From: Ricinus communis
Taxonomy: Eukaryota; Streptophyta; Magnoliopsida; Malpighiales; Euphorbiaceae
Length of the DNA stretch: 64,000 nucleotides
Direction: 5' to 3'
Assembly: GCF_019578655.1 (NCBI RefSeq)
Contig: NC_063257.1
Location: 1,240,001 to 1,304,000, forward strand
This document shows, piece by piece, positions 11,194 to 23,300 of this stretch. The notes beneath the pieces are model-generated. The model worked only from the letters and a program-made list of their open reading frames with translations. It searched no databases and was not told the origin of the DNA. The position numbers were made by a program, and so were the translations under genes. Numbering within the stretch: position 1 is the first letter of the stretch; each line of letters begins with the position of its first letter.

Positions 11194-14100
11194 ATGGCAG
11201 GAGACTACAGGTTTGGGATGGATCAAAAGGATATTATAAAGTTCTTGATCACCACTGTGGATAGTTTTATACAGGATCGGTTAATTAATAGAGAACAAAG
11301 GATCCAGCACAAAGAACAGTGTGCTGAGAGATTAGTAGCTGAAGATGGGAGCTGTGGCAAGGACATGGAGATTCGATACTCAGATCAAGCAGTATTAGCA
11401 AATTTAGATTGGGGTATTGAAGCCCTTGAAGAAGCTATTAACACTGCCAATATGGAAACGAAGCTGGCACGGCTAGATTATGCGGAGAAGATGCTGCAAG
11501 TGTGTGCCATGCTGAACTCTGACCAGAGGACAGCAGGAGTCCCCAATTTCTACCTCTCTGCCTGGGCTCACCTTAACCTTTCATATCTGTGGAAATTGCG
11601 TAACAATGTCCATAATTCAGTTTCTCATGTTCTTGAGATGTTTGTTATTGATCCATTCTTCTCAAGGATTGATTTTGCACCCGAACTGTGGAAAGATCTA
11701 TTTCTGCCGCATATGAGCTCAATTGTTGGCTGGTATTCTGAAGCAAGGCACAGGCTGATGGTGGAAGTGATTCCAGATTCTTATGATTTTTCATTTACGG
11801 CTGACATGGATCAATTCTTCAATGAGTCTCTGGTATTCTCTATGAAGCCAGAGCAAGTGGAAAAGTTGCAAAAGCTGGAGCAGCTTTATGGAGAATCACT
11901 GGGTGAGAACACACGGCTCTTTGCTAAATACTATGAGGATTGCATGAATTCTGATTCTATCACAAGCAAGAAGATAGCTCCAATGTTGCCAATAGCAGAG
12001 CCACCGATGACTCCTCTGCATGAAGTTAGCCGCTCAATTCCTGATTATGTGAAATTTGGTCCCATCCTGCCTAAGAGTGCTGGTTTTTCTCCAGTCGTCC
12101 GATCTAAATATGGTGCAAGAGAAGCGGGCAGGTTAGTCTACTTCCTGCACTAAATTTAGAAGTGGTATTATTTTGAGTGGGAAATGTATATACATCGTGT
12201 TGTTATCTGGTATCATTGTCGATATTTAATCTTTTTTTTTTCAAGCGATCTAACATATGTTCGTTATTCTGGATCTGGCTTTTAGCAGATTAAGCGCGAG
12301 TCCAAGTCTTTCACATAATCTGGAAGAGTCTACTGTTTGGGATACTCAGGTAAAGCTGCAAACTTTATACAGTATGTGAAGTCGTTAGTGGCATATACTA
12401 ATTACATGTTCTGGGAATTTCAAAAAAATAAAAACTGTCTTCTTGGCTAATATATCAGGAGTCCATACTTAACGAGAATGAAGATCATTCTGATCCTGAT
12501 AATGGTAATTTGGATTCTGAAGATAAAAGCCATAAGTTGGTAACTCTTAGAAGCACGAAAATGATTGAGATTAAGGAAATGGGCACAATAAAGCCATCTA
12601 AATCAAGCAGTCGGTCACACTCTCCCACAATCTTCTCTTCTATGGATTCCCCAAGTACTTTTTGGCCAAAGGTTTCTGCTAATTCAGATGCGCATTCTAA
12701 GACAGAATCCACATCCCTATCGCGGCATCTGTCCAGCCAAGTCATGGATTCTACTAATGCCCCCTCTTTGCCTGTTTCTCCAAGCATCATCAATGATTAC
12801 AGCATTAGCTCACGAGACTCGGATGGTGAAGTGACAGTATGCCCTAGATTTTGAGATCCTCTTTATCTCTTCACAATTGCGATTGAAAGTTGCGTTATTC
12901 AATTTAAACTGATGATTGGTTTATGATTCAGGATCTGCACAGAAGTGTCAGGAATAAGTATGTTCGAACAAGGAGTATCAGTTATGATAATGTGAACAGC
13001 CAAGAATTAGAGAACAGGTAGCCAAAGATTGTTGATTCTGTCTAAATATAACTTCGGATGCTTTTTACAGTACTAGTGCTCTTTTTTCCCCAATGGCTAG
13101 AATATCTCAAACAAAGCTATGTTTTCAATACTTAGTAAGTTTAAGTTTCTTTGGGTTATGCAGCTCTCTTAATGAAAGTGATGAAGGAAGTCAGGGCTGC
13201 ATTTCTTCGTGCATTTCTGATAAGTCGACTCCTCGTTCAAGACCACCAAAAGATTTTGTTTGCCCTATTACAGGCCAGCTTTTTATTGATCCTGTTACTC
13301 TTGAAACTGGTCAAACATATGAAAGAAAAGCCATTCAAGAATGGCTAAAAAGAGGAAATACAACGTGCCCTATTACTCGACAACCTCTCTCGGCAAACTC
13401 ATTACCCAAAACAAACTATGTATTGAAGAGACTCATAACATCTTGGAAAGAGCAGTATCCTGATCTTGCTCAGGAATTTTCATACTCTGAAACACCAAGG
13501 AACTCATTCAACTCATCCGCCATAAAAGAAAGTACATTGGTGTCCATTCCTTCAAGATTTGATTTTCTGAGTCAAAACTGTGCGGGTAATTATATACACC
13601 AGAGGAGCAAAAGATTTGTGCGATCAACAGTATCTACATCACCAACCAGTGTAATATCCCAAGCCACAATTGACACAATAATCAATGGATTAAAACCATA
13701 TATTTCATGCCTTTGCACTTCGGAAAACTTACAAGAATGTGAAGCAGCAGTTTTAGCAATAGCAAAACTATGGAAGGACTCAAAGGGTGATCCTGGGTTA
13801 CATTCATATTTGTTCAAACCAACAATCATAAATGGGTATGTGGAAATATTGTCAAGTTCGCTAAACAGGGAAGTTCTCAGAACTTCAATTTACATTCTTT
13901 CTGAGCTATTATTTTCAGATGAAAGTGTCGGAGAGATTCTGACTAGTGTAGATTCTGATTTTGACTGCCTGGCTGCATTGCTTAAGAATGGGTTAGCTGA
14001 GGCTGCTGTTCTCATTTACCAACTGAGGCCAACATTCGCTCAGCTTTCAGCTCACAACTTTATACCCTCCCTCGTTCATTTAATCCAGATGAAAAATGAA

Positions 14101-17100
14101 GATTCGGATGATCTTCAGTTAGTAATAGAGCCAAAGGATGCTGCCATTGCATTGCTTGAGCAGATACTAACAGGAGGGAATGAAAACAGCCAGTCCATTA
14201 ATGCTTTTAGTGTTATTTCTGCAAATGGAATTCCAGCACTGCTCAAGTGTTTGGACAGGATGGACGGAAGAAAGTCTATAATTTCAATACTACTATGTTG
14301 TGTGCTTGCAGATAAAAGTTGCCGAGACTTTATAGCAAGTAGAATTGAACTATGTCCTGTTCTTGAAATATTTCATTCTGGAAACGATTGTGTAAGAGGT
14401 GTATGCATAGATCTTCTCTCGGAGCTAGTTCAGCTAAACAGGTACCTGTCCATTTCAGAGATTAAGTATATCTTCTGCAATTATCTTCAATCTGGAATTT
14501 TCTTTTTTATATTGCAATCCTTCTTAGTGAGAAATTACTCTACAGATTTAAGGAGAAAACATATAAAGATTGAAACTGAAATTATATACTATCAATTGAT
14601 TCTATTATTTTTTTTCATAGTTCTATCAATACTGAATATTCCATTTTTCTTGTGGTTTACAGGAGGACATTCTGCAACCAGATCTTGAAGATAATTAAAG
14701 AAGAAGGATCATTTAGTACCATGCATACGTTTCTTGTGTATCTTCAAATGGCTCCCATGGAACAGCAACCTACCATTGCTACTCTTCTTCTTCAGCTTGA
14801 TCTCTTGGTTTGCCTTGATTCCTTGACATCATTCGTAGCAACTAACTTTCACAAACAAACCTCTTTATGTACAGCAGTTGGTCATTTGCGCATCAATTTA
14901 TATGATTTGAATTATTTCAGGTTGAGCCACGGAAAATGAGCATTTACAGGGAAGAAGCTGTAGAAACACTTATTGAAGCACTTCATAAAAAGGAATTTTC
15001 TAATTCACAAATGATGGCTCTTGATGCTTTAGTATCTCTTTCCGGACGTCTTACATCATCTGGAAGGTATTATTTGGAAGCCTGGCTACTCAAGATTGCA
15101 GGGTATGATCAACCTTACAATGCTTTAATGAAGGCAGAAGGACTGAAGAAGGGAGAAAATGATTTGGCAGAAACAATGGTTTGCCTTTATATCATTTTAC
15201 AACTGACTCAGCTTGGTGATATCCAATTTTTTATGCAATAATTTAAACATTTTCTTGTGCAGGAAGATGAAGAGAAAGCTGCAAGTTCTTGGGAGACAAA
15301 GGTAGCTTTTGTACTTTGCAATCATGAGAAGGGTTCTATTTTTAAAGGTTTGGAGGAATGCTTCAAGAGCAATTCTATAGAGATGGCAAAGTCTTGCCTT
15401 GTCATCTCCACATGGCTCGTATACATGCTTTCGGTTCTTCCTGATATTGGTGTAAGAGAGGTTGCTCGCAAATACTTGCTTGACGAATTTATAAATGTCC
15501 TCCAATCATCAAGAAACATAGAAGAGAAGATTTTAGCAGCCCTGGCTTTAAAAACTTTTGTTATCGACGGAGGTAAGATGAGTGAAAAAAAAAAAGATTG
15601 TTTTGAATACACATATAATCGATCCCTAACCCAAGATTACAAATTTGAAGCTGCGCTTGAGGAGCTGGAAAAGTATGCCAAATGCATCTATACAACCTTA
15701 AGAAAGTTTAAGAGAACTTCACCTGTGATCGCGGATGTACTGAAATCTTTGATGAACTTGGCCTCTGTCAATGCAGTAAGTGAGAATAATTCCTCTTCTC
15801 TTCTTATTTTCTATTTGTAAACGAATCTATTCTTTATATTTCTATGTTTTAGACAGAATTGTGGAATTGTACCGAAGTAGTCGAGTTGGAATCATCTTCA
15901 AATGGGGAAGTCCTGTCTTTACTTCATCTTAGAGGTCGGGTTATAAGCAGCCATTCTGATGGAACTATAAAGGTTTCGATCTATGCTTCTCATATCTAAT
16001 ACTATAATGCAATTAGCTCTTGCATAATATTGTTCACACATGGCATTCGTAGGTTAACGACCAAGTCAATTGTAATATCTCACTTACAGGTGTGGGATGC
16101 TGGGAAAAGGGTTCTTAGGTTAATTCAAGAAGTTCGTGAGCACACAAAAGCTGTCACATGCATTTGTGTTCCATCTTTCGGTGACAAATTGTACAGTGGC
16201 TCATTGGATAAAACGATTCGGGTAAGTTATCTCAAGATGCATGACAGTCAAACCTTTTCTCAAGAAATACATTATACATGTATACCTATGTAACTCGTAT
16301 TTGCATTCCTGCTATTTAATACCTACTACAGTATCTTATATCAAATGTTAAATAGGAGTGAGCACAAGTGAACTGTAACTGAATAACTGAATCAAATCCG
16401 TTGATTAATTTAGTTCTTGGTTTGACTACTTTTTGACTGAGATTATAATAATATTATTAAAATATCATATTTTTTTATATTACTTAATTTACAGTATAAA
16501 TTATTTTTAGCGGTATTCATATAACACAATGAGTATATTTTTTAAATAAAAACATCCAAAATATATAGTAGTAGTAGTGTGCACTGCCGACTATTTCAAT
16601 GGACCACTGAAAGTTAGAGTCGTCCTTAAACCGTCACTGACTATTTAAGGCACTTGACAATATTATTGTTTTATTTACTTATTTATAGGTTTGGGTAATC
16701 AAGCCTGAAGAAATCCATTGTGTGCAAGTTCACGATGTGAAAGAGGCAGTATTTGGGTTAACAGCTAATGCTAAAGTTGCATGCTTTACTTCTCAAGGAA
16801 CAGGAGTTAAGGCAAGTGCCCCGGTTTACTGCATTGAGCATCTGAAATTGAAATATGAAATCCTTGATTCAACAAGTTTTCTTATAGGAATTATATCATG
16901 TCATGGCAGATCTATAATTGGTCTGGAATCCCGAAGCATGTAACTTTCAACAAAAATGTGAAGTCCCTGGCTATGACTGGAGATAAATTATTTTGTGGTT
17001 GCTCTGGTTACAGTATTCAGGTAGACATTGTCTTGTGCATGATAGAAGTAGTTAATTTGAGGCAGCTATTGAATTTTGATTCTGAGCCACCTTACTTAAA

Positions 17101-17714
17101 ATTGTTTTACCATTGGGAAAAAAAATGTTAGGAGGTGGATCTGCGGAAATTGACATCAACCACATTCTATTCTGGCACAAGAAAATTGTTGGGTAAACAA
17201 AATATATATTCCTTGCATATTAATGATGATCTTCTCTTTGCTGGTGGTTCAGCAGTTGATGGAGCAGCAGGAAAGGTAAAAAGTAGAACCATTGTTCTCA
17301 TCTTTTTAAGTTACAAAAATTGTTGCAGAGCTAATATTGAATTCATCAATATATTATAGGTTTTTTCTCACTCCAAGAAGGCAGTAAAGGGTTCATTTTC
17401 AACTGGGTTAGACATCTCGCATATTGTTGGCAACAATGAGTTCATATTCACAGCAACAAAATGTGGGGTCATTGAGGTTTGGTTAAAAGAAAGTGTCACA
17501 AAAGTTGCCTCCATTAAAGTGAACGGCGGAGGGCATGCCAAAATCACATCGGTGGCATTAGATGTGGATGGAGGAATGCTGTATGTTGGCTCTTCTAATG
17601 GCAAGATCCAGGTTAAACAAATTTACAACTAGATCTATATGTAACTTACATGTATTTGTCATTTATCAATAATTTTTCTATGTGTTCTGATTACAGGCCT
17701 GGGCTATGGATTAG
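11194..17714 (+). CDS. LIN: LIN/CERBERUS-type U-box and WD40 E3 ubiquitin ligase
   Basis: Fifteen coding exons join in one frame: 11194-12131, 12289-12349, 12459-12836, 12932-13017, 13164-14441, 14663-14807, 14921-15178, 15263-15775, 15853-15972, 16090-16221, 16689-16811, 16910-17020, 17132-17275, 17360-17611, 17697-17714; 1518 residues, close to the roughly 1485 of Lotus CERBERUS. Order: conserved N-terminal helical region (SFIQDRLINREQRIQHKEQ), Ser-rich linker (about 320-490), U-box (about 515-590, PPKDFVCPITGQLF...TCPITRQPL), Arm/HEAT-like helical region, then WD40 repeats from about 1220 (KVWDAGKR, YSGSLDKTIRVW). U-box proteins load ubiquitin from E2s; LIN is known for root symbiosis (infection threads, arbuscular mycorrhiza). 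ATG 11194 is the first in-frame ATG; the codon at 11143 is TTG. A leader exon near 10340-10433 and a 5'-UTR intron (10434-11119) are likely. Oddities: a GC-AG intron at 16812 and an intron-like in-frame segment in exon 8. No lesions seen. Confidence 0.93.
15573..15635 (+). other. In-frame 63-nt intron-like segment inside LIN exon 8 (possible exitron)
   Basis: Exon 8 can be read straight through, but it contains a canonical donor (GAG|GTAAGATG at 15573) and an acceptor (CCCAAG|ATTAC ending 15635) exactly 63 bases apart. Splicing keeps the frame (G joined to AT gives Asp) and removes 21 residues rich in Lys, Tyr and Asn. From memory of the Lotus protein, the family has no counterpart of this insertion, which favours splicing. 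At 63 nt it is at the lower limit for plant introns. Confidence 0.5.
16812..16909 (+). other. GC-AG intron in LIN
   Basis: The WD40 reading frame continues from ...GTGVK (GTTAAG|GCAAGT) to IYNWSG... (TCATGGCAG|ATC). The donor AAG|GCAAGT fits the strong consensus of GC-AG introns. The nearest GT (in GCAAGTGCC) and the alternative acceptor CTTATAG at 16887 both lead to out-of-frame stops, so GC-AG is the only choice that preserves the protein. Confidence 0.75.
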
Positions 17715-18600
17715 AGAATTTCTGCCAGAAGCATTTATGTTTCTTTTGCAAACAAAAAACCATTTGTATCAATCGTTTTGCTATAATTTTATGCATTTCT
17801 TTTTTTGTACATTTAACACGCACAAATTCAAGATTCGAACTTATATTATAGATAAAAGGATAGACAAAATTCATCGGTTAACTGTTCTTCGATTTCTTAA
17901 CCAAATTACTATGTAACTAATTCTAATTAACCTGTATTGTTTTTGCTTTCATGTCTTCCTCTTTAATATTCTCATCCTCAAGCACATCACCAAACCACTT
18001 AGAATGTACCTCCATAAGAATCACTGACCAAACTATTTAGAAAGTACCTCCATAAGGGACACAGAGACTCGTAGCACGATAAACAAAACGATAGAATTTA
18101 GCTACAAAAGAGTCGCACTTTAATAAATCAATAGCTTTACCAACTATCAACTTTAGGATTTTTAAGTCCAAATTTGAACGGACTGTAATTATCATCTTGA
18201 ATCTATACATTTATTTATTCACTGTGCACTGTATCTGTATGTTAGAGCCGAATAGAAAATATTCCAATTAGAAAACAATTCCATAAGCAACTCATTTTTT
18301 TAAGAGATCTACAATTCCATTTACCACTAATGTTACCAGTTTGATTTCAAATCACTGTCAATCCCCATTTCGAACTATTCATGAAGATTCAAATGCCAAT
18401 AGCAATAAAAATTTAACTGAACTTGGATAAAAACAGAACTTCATGTAAACCTGAAAACATAATTTTAAATGGTTGAAGACAAATTCTGAAAGTATAACCA
18501 CAAGACACTCGGAATGAAAAGGACTATGAAAATGTGAACAAGAATTTTCAAGGATCTGACCAGCTCGAAAGGATCATAATCATAGTCAAAATCAAGATGG
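17715..18600. other. LIN 3' flank and intergenic DNA
   Basis: Contains the LIN 3' UTR and the presumed 3' end of the minus-strand snoRNA transcript, so the two units are convergent. No coding pattern seen. Confidence 0.5.
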
Positions 18601-18602
18601 TG

Positions 18603-18688
18603 AGCGAGAATTCAGTATGAGTAGGAGGTTGTTATTCCTGTCATGAAAATCATCGGGAAATTTCAAGTTCATCATCACTATGCTCGCT
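18603..18688 (-). ncRNA. Box C/D snoRNA candidate 2 (25S rRNA guide, AUGAGUAGGAGG target)
   Basis: Read on the minus strand: terminal stem AGCGAG (18688-18683), C box GTGATGA (18678-18672), D box CTGA (18615-18612), closing stem CTCGCT (18608-18603), about 86 nt. Immediately upstream of the D box is CCTCCTACTCAT, perfectly complementary over 12 bases to AUGAGUAGGAGG, a segment I recall from plant 25S rRNA just before its GC-rich expansion. The D+5 rule places 2'-O-methylation on the A of UGA in that segment. It lies about 70 bases downstream of snoRNA candidate 1 in the same transcript orientation. The named snoRNA family is uncertain (possibly the snR61/U38 class). Confidence 0.75.
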
Positions 18689-18755
18689 GGACCAAAAGAT
18701 TTTTTCTTTTCAAAGCAATTAATGAAAAAAAAGCAGAAACAAAATTAACAAAAGA

Positions 18756-18853
18756 AAATCATCAGATGATTGGATCACTCATCAATTCGACACTTTGAGG
18801 TGCCTCAGACGACCGTCGTGAGAAATTTAAATCCAATTTCATCACTTGATTTC
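18756..18853 (-). ncRNA. Box C/D snoRNA candidate 1 (U35/snR73-like, 25S peptidyl-transferase region guide)
   Basis: Read on the minus strand: terminal stem GAAATCA (18853-18847) pairs with TGATTTTC (18761-18754); C box GTGATGA (18845-18839); D' box CTGA (18808-18805); C'-like TTGATGA near 18785; D box CTGA (18765-18762). Upstream of D' lies TCTCACGACGGTC (18823-18811), 13 bases perfectly complementary to GACCGUCGUGAGA of the highly conserved 25S/28S peptidyl-transferase region (UUUAGACCGUCGUGAGACAG). The D+5 rule points to the first C of ACC, the site I recall as yeast Cm2959, guided by snR73 (human SNORD35). A 77-codon open frame overlapping it is coincidental. Confidence 0.82.
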
Positions 18854-19041
18854 TCAAAAAGTTTTTGTGTTTTTTTCCCAAAACACACATTAACAGTATA
18901 ACCTCAAGTAATCCCAAAACCTTGAACAGGAGAGGAATATGATTGTTGAAACACAGAGAATATAAATACGAATAATAGAGAACAGCGGCAAACATTAAGC
19001 TAAAAGCTTGTTCAAGTTATACTACACCGCCCAGAACGACG

Positions 19042-19080
19042 ATTATATATAGTAGCGCTTTAAGTTTTCTCCTAGGGTTT
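19042..19080 (-). promoter_or_regulatory. Promoter of the snoRNA unit: telo box and TATA box
   Basis: On the minus strand AAACCCTAGG (telo box AAACCCTA, 19080-19073) is followed by TATATATAAT (19051-19042). Telo box plus TATA is the known arrangement in promoters of plant snoRNA and ribosomal-protein genes. Transcription would start about 30 bases downstream and run through both snoRNA candidates, so a polycistronic precursor is expected. Confidence 0.6.
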
Positions 19081-20396
19081 TTATCCTTTCGAACTTACAA
19101 TTATGCCCCTGCCTTTCAAACGGTGACGTTCAGGTTTATTTTTATTGGTTAATATTTCTTAGCAACATTTACATTTAGTCCCCAAGGTAAAAGGTTTATT
19201 TGAAATTAACACCAAAAAACTTATTTCTTAGTAACATTTACAATTAGCCCACACAGAAGCCATCGACCACAGCCAAAAAAAAGTATTATGAAAAAGGTTT
19301 TAGAGAGAAAATTTATAAAGATAATGCAAATAATTACAATGTATGAGGTTTGACCTTAAAAATATATGGTTTCTTTAGGAATTAACATGCATCATCTTTC
19401 TAAACTTCTGAAATATAATCAAGAATTGAAATTTTTTTGGCCTTTGAGTTTTAACTATTTTTTTAATTTTCGTAATAGTACGTTTGAATATAGTTCTTTT
19501 CTTTTAAAAAATTTTAAATTTTTTTAGTTTTTGTTTAAAAATAATATATTAATTAAAAGTTAAACTTTTGAAATTCTTTATAAATTTAAGACTTCTTAAT
19601 TTCTCTACCCCTATAGTATAGAATTTTTAAAATATTTTATTGCCATCTATTCTTTACAAGTAAAATTAAAAAAATTTATTATTTTTATTTATTTTATAAA
19701 ATTTGAACTAGAAAATTTTCGTTCTAAAAAATAAATACATTCTCTATTTAAACTAAACAATAAATATTAAATATTAGATTCATATATTTTATTATTAAAT
19801 AATGTTTGAATTCTTCCTCTCGCTTTCTAAATATACTTGATCTCCTATTTCTAAATAACATATTATGACACTCTTTAAATTTAGTTTAATATAATATTTT
19901 TTTATTCCGCCGAATTCTATTAACCAAGGCAATATAATAAAACTAGATGAATAAACTAATACGATATATAGTCTTGGATTTGTTAATACTTATTATCCCA
20001 ATACATCAAAATTTGTTATACTTCATATATTCAACTAACTGCTATTCATAATAACATTTTTTCTTTTGGTGAAATCCAATAACAATTATGTTCAAGTTAC
20101 ACTTTTGCAAAATATTGAATCGTATGCCAAAATAGTTATTTATTTTATAAGAAGCTGTTCTTTTATTTATTTTTTAAATAGAAGAAATTGTTCTTAAATC
20201 ATATGTTTTGGTTTAATAATAATAATTCTCCGTCTTCCTCGAGTAGTTTATGGCTGAGTACTGCTACAATTTCAGACTTTAAAAAGAGAAATTACCAGCT
20301 CTGGCCCTCTTCTAAAAAGAATATCTATTAGCTACCCAATTCATCGGCTGTTTCACAAATTTCCCAATCCACATCCAAAAATTTTACGCAAGAACG
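19081..20396. other. AT-rich intergenic DNA with a short tandem repeat; BRE promoter
   Basis: Two copies of a roughly 30-base segment (TATTTCTTAGYAACATTTACAWTTAGYCC) lie near 19153 and 19222, about 69 bases apart. The remainder to about 20250 is AT-rich with no coding pattern; the last 150 bases are the leader region of BRE. Confidence 0.5.
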
Positions 20397-23300
20397 ATGT
20401 CGTTTGACGGATTTCCTCCTTTCATCTCCGCTCAGCTGCAGTACCTCCTCAACCACTATACCCACGCGATCAAGGTGTTAATCTCACAACCCTATCTATC
20501 AATTTCAATAGATTTCATTTCAGCTCTCTAATTTCGGTCCACCTCATCTGATTTTAATTAGTTTGGTCGATAATCTCAATATAATTTAATGCGTTTAGTC
20601 CGGAGTTTCACATTGGTTCTTCAATTGTAGGAATCCTAGGGTTTATTTAATATGCTTTGCAGGTTGAGCAGGTGTGGTCAGGTAGCAAGTACTACCCTGG
20701 AAGTCTCGATCGGTTCACATTGCTCATTCCTTACTGCCTGGACTATCTCAAATGTTTGTATCATTTCAATCTTGTGCTTTGACTGCTCTTGCATTTCGCT
20801 TCTTCTTTTAGTCTTCGTTTGTTGATTTTTTTTTTGGATCATTTACGGTAGGGGATATTATATACAATGTCGAGTTTCCATTAGCTGCCCCTGATGTTAT
20901 ATTTGGACCTGAAGATGAAAACTTTCATCCATTTCATCTAGTCGTCGGCGAGGTAGCAGATTCAAGGTTAGTCAATAACAGTTTGACTGATTGGAATAAC
21001 AAAGATCCAACACGGTTGTTGGCTCTTATTGAGGAATTAAGGTATCGAATTTGAATTTCTATTAAATTGCTCTAAACTTGAAAATACATGGTTGTGGCTG
21101 GTCATTGAGATTTTATTTTGTTTACTCTTAAGGGATAATTACATGTCCTATCAGAAGAAGCGCGTCGGTGAAGTTGATGACGATCGATTGAAGTTTGAAA
21201 TTAGCACTATTTTATCTAGGGAGGTAATATTCTTGCTAAATGATAATGTTTTCGATAGCAGATATCTCCAATCATCTATGGAGTCTATGTCTTATTGAAA
21301 CTCCAATCATTGTGCTGCAGGGGATCGAAATGCATATGAGTTCAGGTTTTGAAAAGGTATTCTTTGAGATGCAGATATTTATATTTCATTTACTTGTATT
21401 TACAAGCCAATGAGTAGTTTATTTGAATACTTAGGTTGGTTTTAACTATGGTTTTGGTTTTGTGCCTTTGAATTGTAGTGTAGCCAGAGGAGGTCAAATT
21501 TGCAGTGCCTTTAATGGACATGAATATAAATAAAATGGTATTTGCATGTCCCTGGAGACATCCGCAAAAGATATACTTACAGGTTGCATGTCCCTTCTCT
21601 ACCCTTCATCTTACAGTTTCCATCTCCTCCTACTTACCTTTTCCTTCTAGTCTTAGTCTTTTGTTTTTGTTTCCTTTTTCTTTAACCTTTTCCAAATGTT
21701 TTCTCGATGGATGCAGGTTATATATCCTGTCGGTAGAAAGTATGTGTCTGCTCCTTCAGCACCTCGTCTGAAATTAATGTCCACAACTGAATTGAAAGCT
21801 CTATTTTCTATCGATGACGTTAAACTTCCTCCATGGTTGGATGGAATGTAAGCCACATGTTGGTCTACCTTTAAGTTTTGGCCATCCTAATATGAAATTC
21901 TTTATATCCAAGGATATGCATGACTTGTAGTGATAATAACATACATTATGTTATTTCATCTGAAAAAGGTGCATGGCTGAATATCTTCCCAATCTAGAAG
22001 AACTCCTTCAGAGACAGGTCTGCTTGTTTCTTGCATATGGTGATTAACTTTAGTTGATATATTATGCATTAAGTGTTGGTGCCAATTGAAGTTTCCATTT
22101 GTTTTAAGGTCTCAGAGGCAGTTTCATTAATTGATGTGAGAAGGTGCTTTATTGAGGCATTAGCCCCATTGTTTGGAAGGCCGCTAGAAGCTGATCCAGT
22201 ACCTCCTTGCAACCTACATATAAAGTCAATCACTTATGTCATTAAAGTTGGCTTCTATTCATCATTGCTGTTTTCTTGTCAGGTTTTTTGCAGAAAAGCT
22301 ACATTTCTTGCTGCCTCTGGACCTTTTACATTCCTGGTACTATGCAATTTCCCTGCATCTTATATTTTGTGCTAATAGGAAGTTATAAAATATTAAAAAG
22401 TTTTACCTTATTATTAAAAGTGATGATTGTGGTTTCATTTATTTGAAATGAGGTAAAATTTTCAGTAATGAAGTTGGCTGTATGTTTCTCATGATGTAAG
22501 CTTCTTATAAAGTTGTTGAGTAAATTTTACCAATGTTCATTTATCTTAGTTACTCGAAATATTAACGAGCTATAGGATGTATGATATGAACATGCAAAGT
22601 GAGCTTACCTTTAATACTATTTAAAGTGGGATGGTACTGGATGAATTCTATGATGGTATATATCGTCCTTGGTTATGGATAGTGGAAAAGCTTTAAGTGA
22701 TGAAGGGAGGTTTTCTAATTGAAGAGTATTAGGCAAAACAAACTATGAAGTCAAGTCTCTTTGTACACAGTTGCTTTTTTTTTTTTTTGGCTGCATTGTT
22801 TGTAGCGATTGGATTTCTCTTGAGTGTTCCTAAGATTTTGAATTCCTCAAACTTGCAGGTGCATCTTTACCTTTCAACTCAGTTTCCGAAACAACAGCCA
22901 TCTCTGATGCTTCAAAGTACTCAGGTGCTGATGCATCTTAATTCTCATCTATAAAATGCAGGACACTGCTCAAGAATATCAGTATCACTTGTTGCTATTG
23001 GAAATTGAATGGTTCAAATTGCATCAGATGTAATCACCATTTTATTTGCCCATATGCATTATAACTTTTCTTTTGACCGAAAAGGGTCTGATACATTGCA
23101 CAAATTTGGAATTGCGTCCTTAGTTAAGCGTTTGGATGTTGATGTATTATGTGTTTGTTACAAACTATTGGTATTGTTTTACTACTTATATCTTATGGGG
23201 CAGCATCAAGAGAAGTTTTCGTTTTTGTGGTTCACAAGTTAGTTATCTTGGCATTCCATTATATGGTTTTATCTAAAGTTATTTATTTTAGACCTTTAAA

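Noticed and set aside
16887..16909. Alternative acceptor CTTATAG in the LIN GC-AG intron
   Set aside because: Using it leads to a stop codon within a few residues.
18762..18995. 77-codon minus-strand open frame
   Set aside because: It overlaps snoRNA candidate 1 including its boxes and guide; the frame shows no protein family pattern and is explained by the RNA gene.
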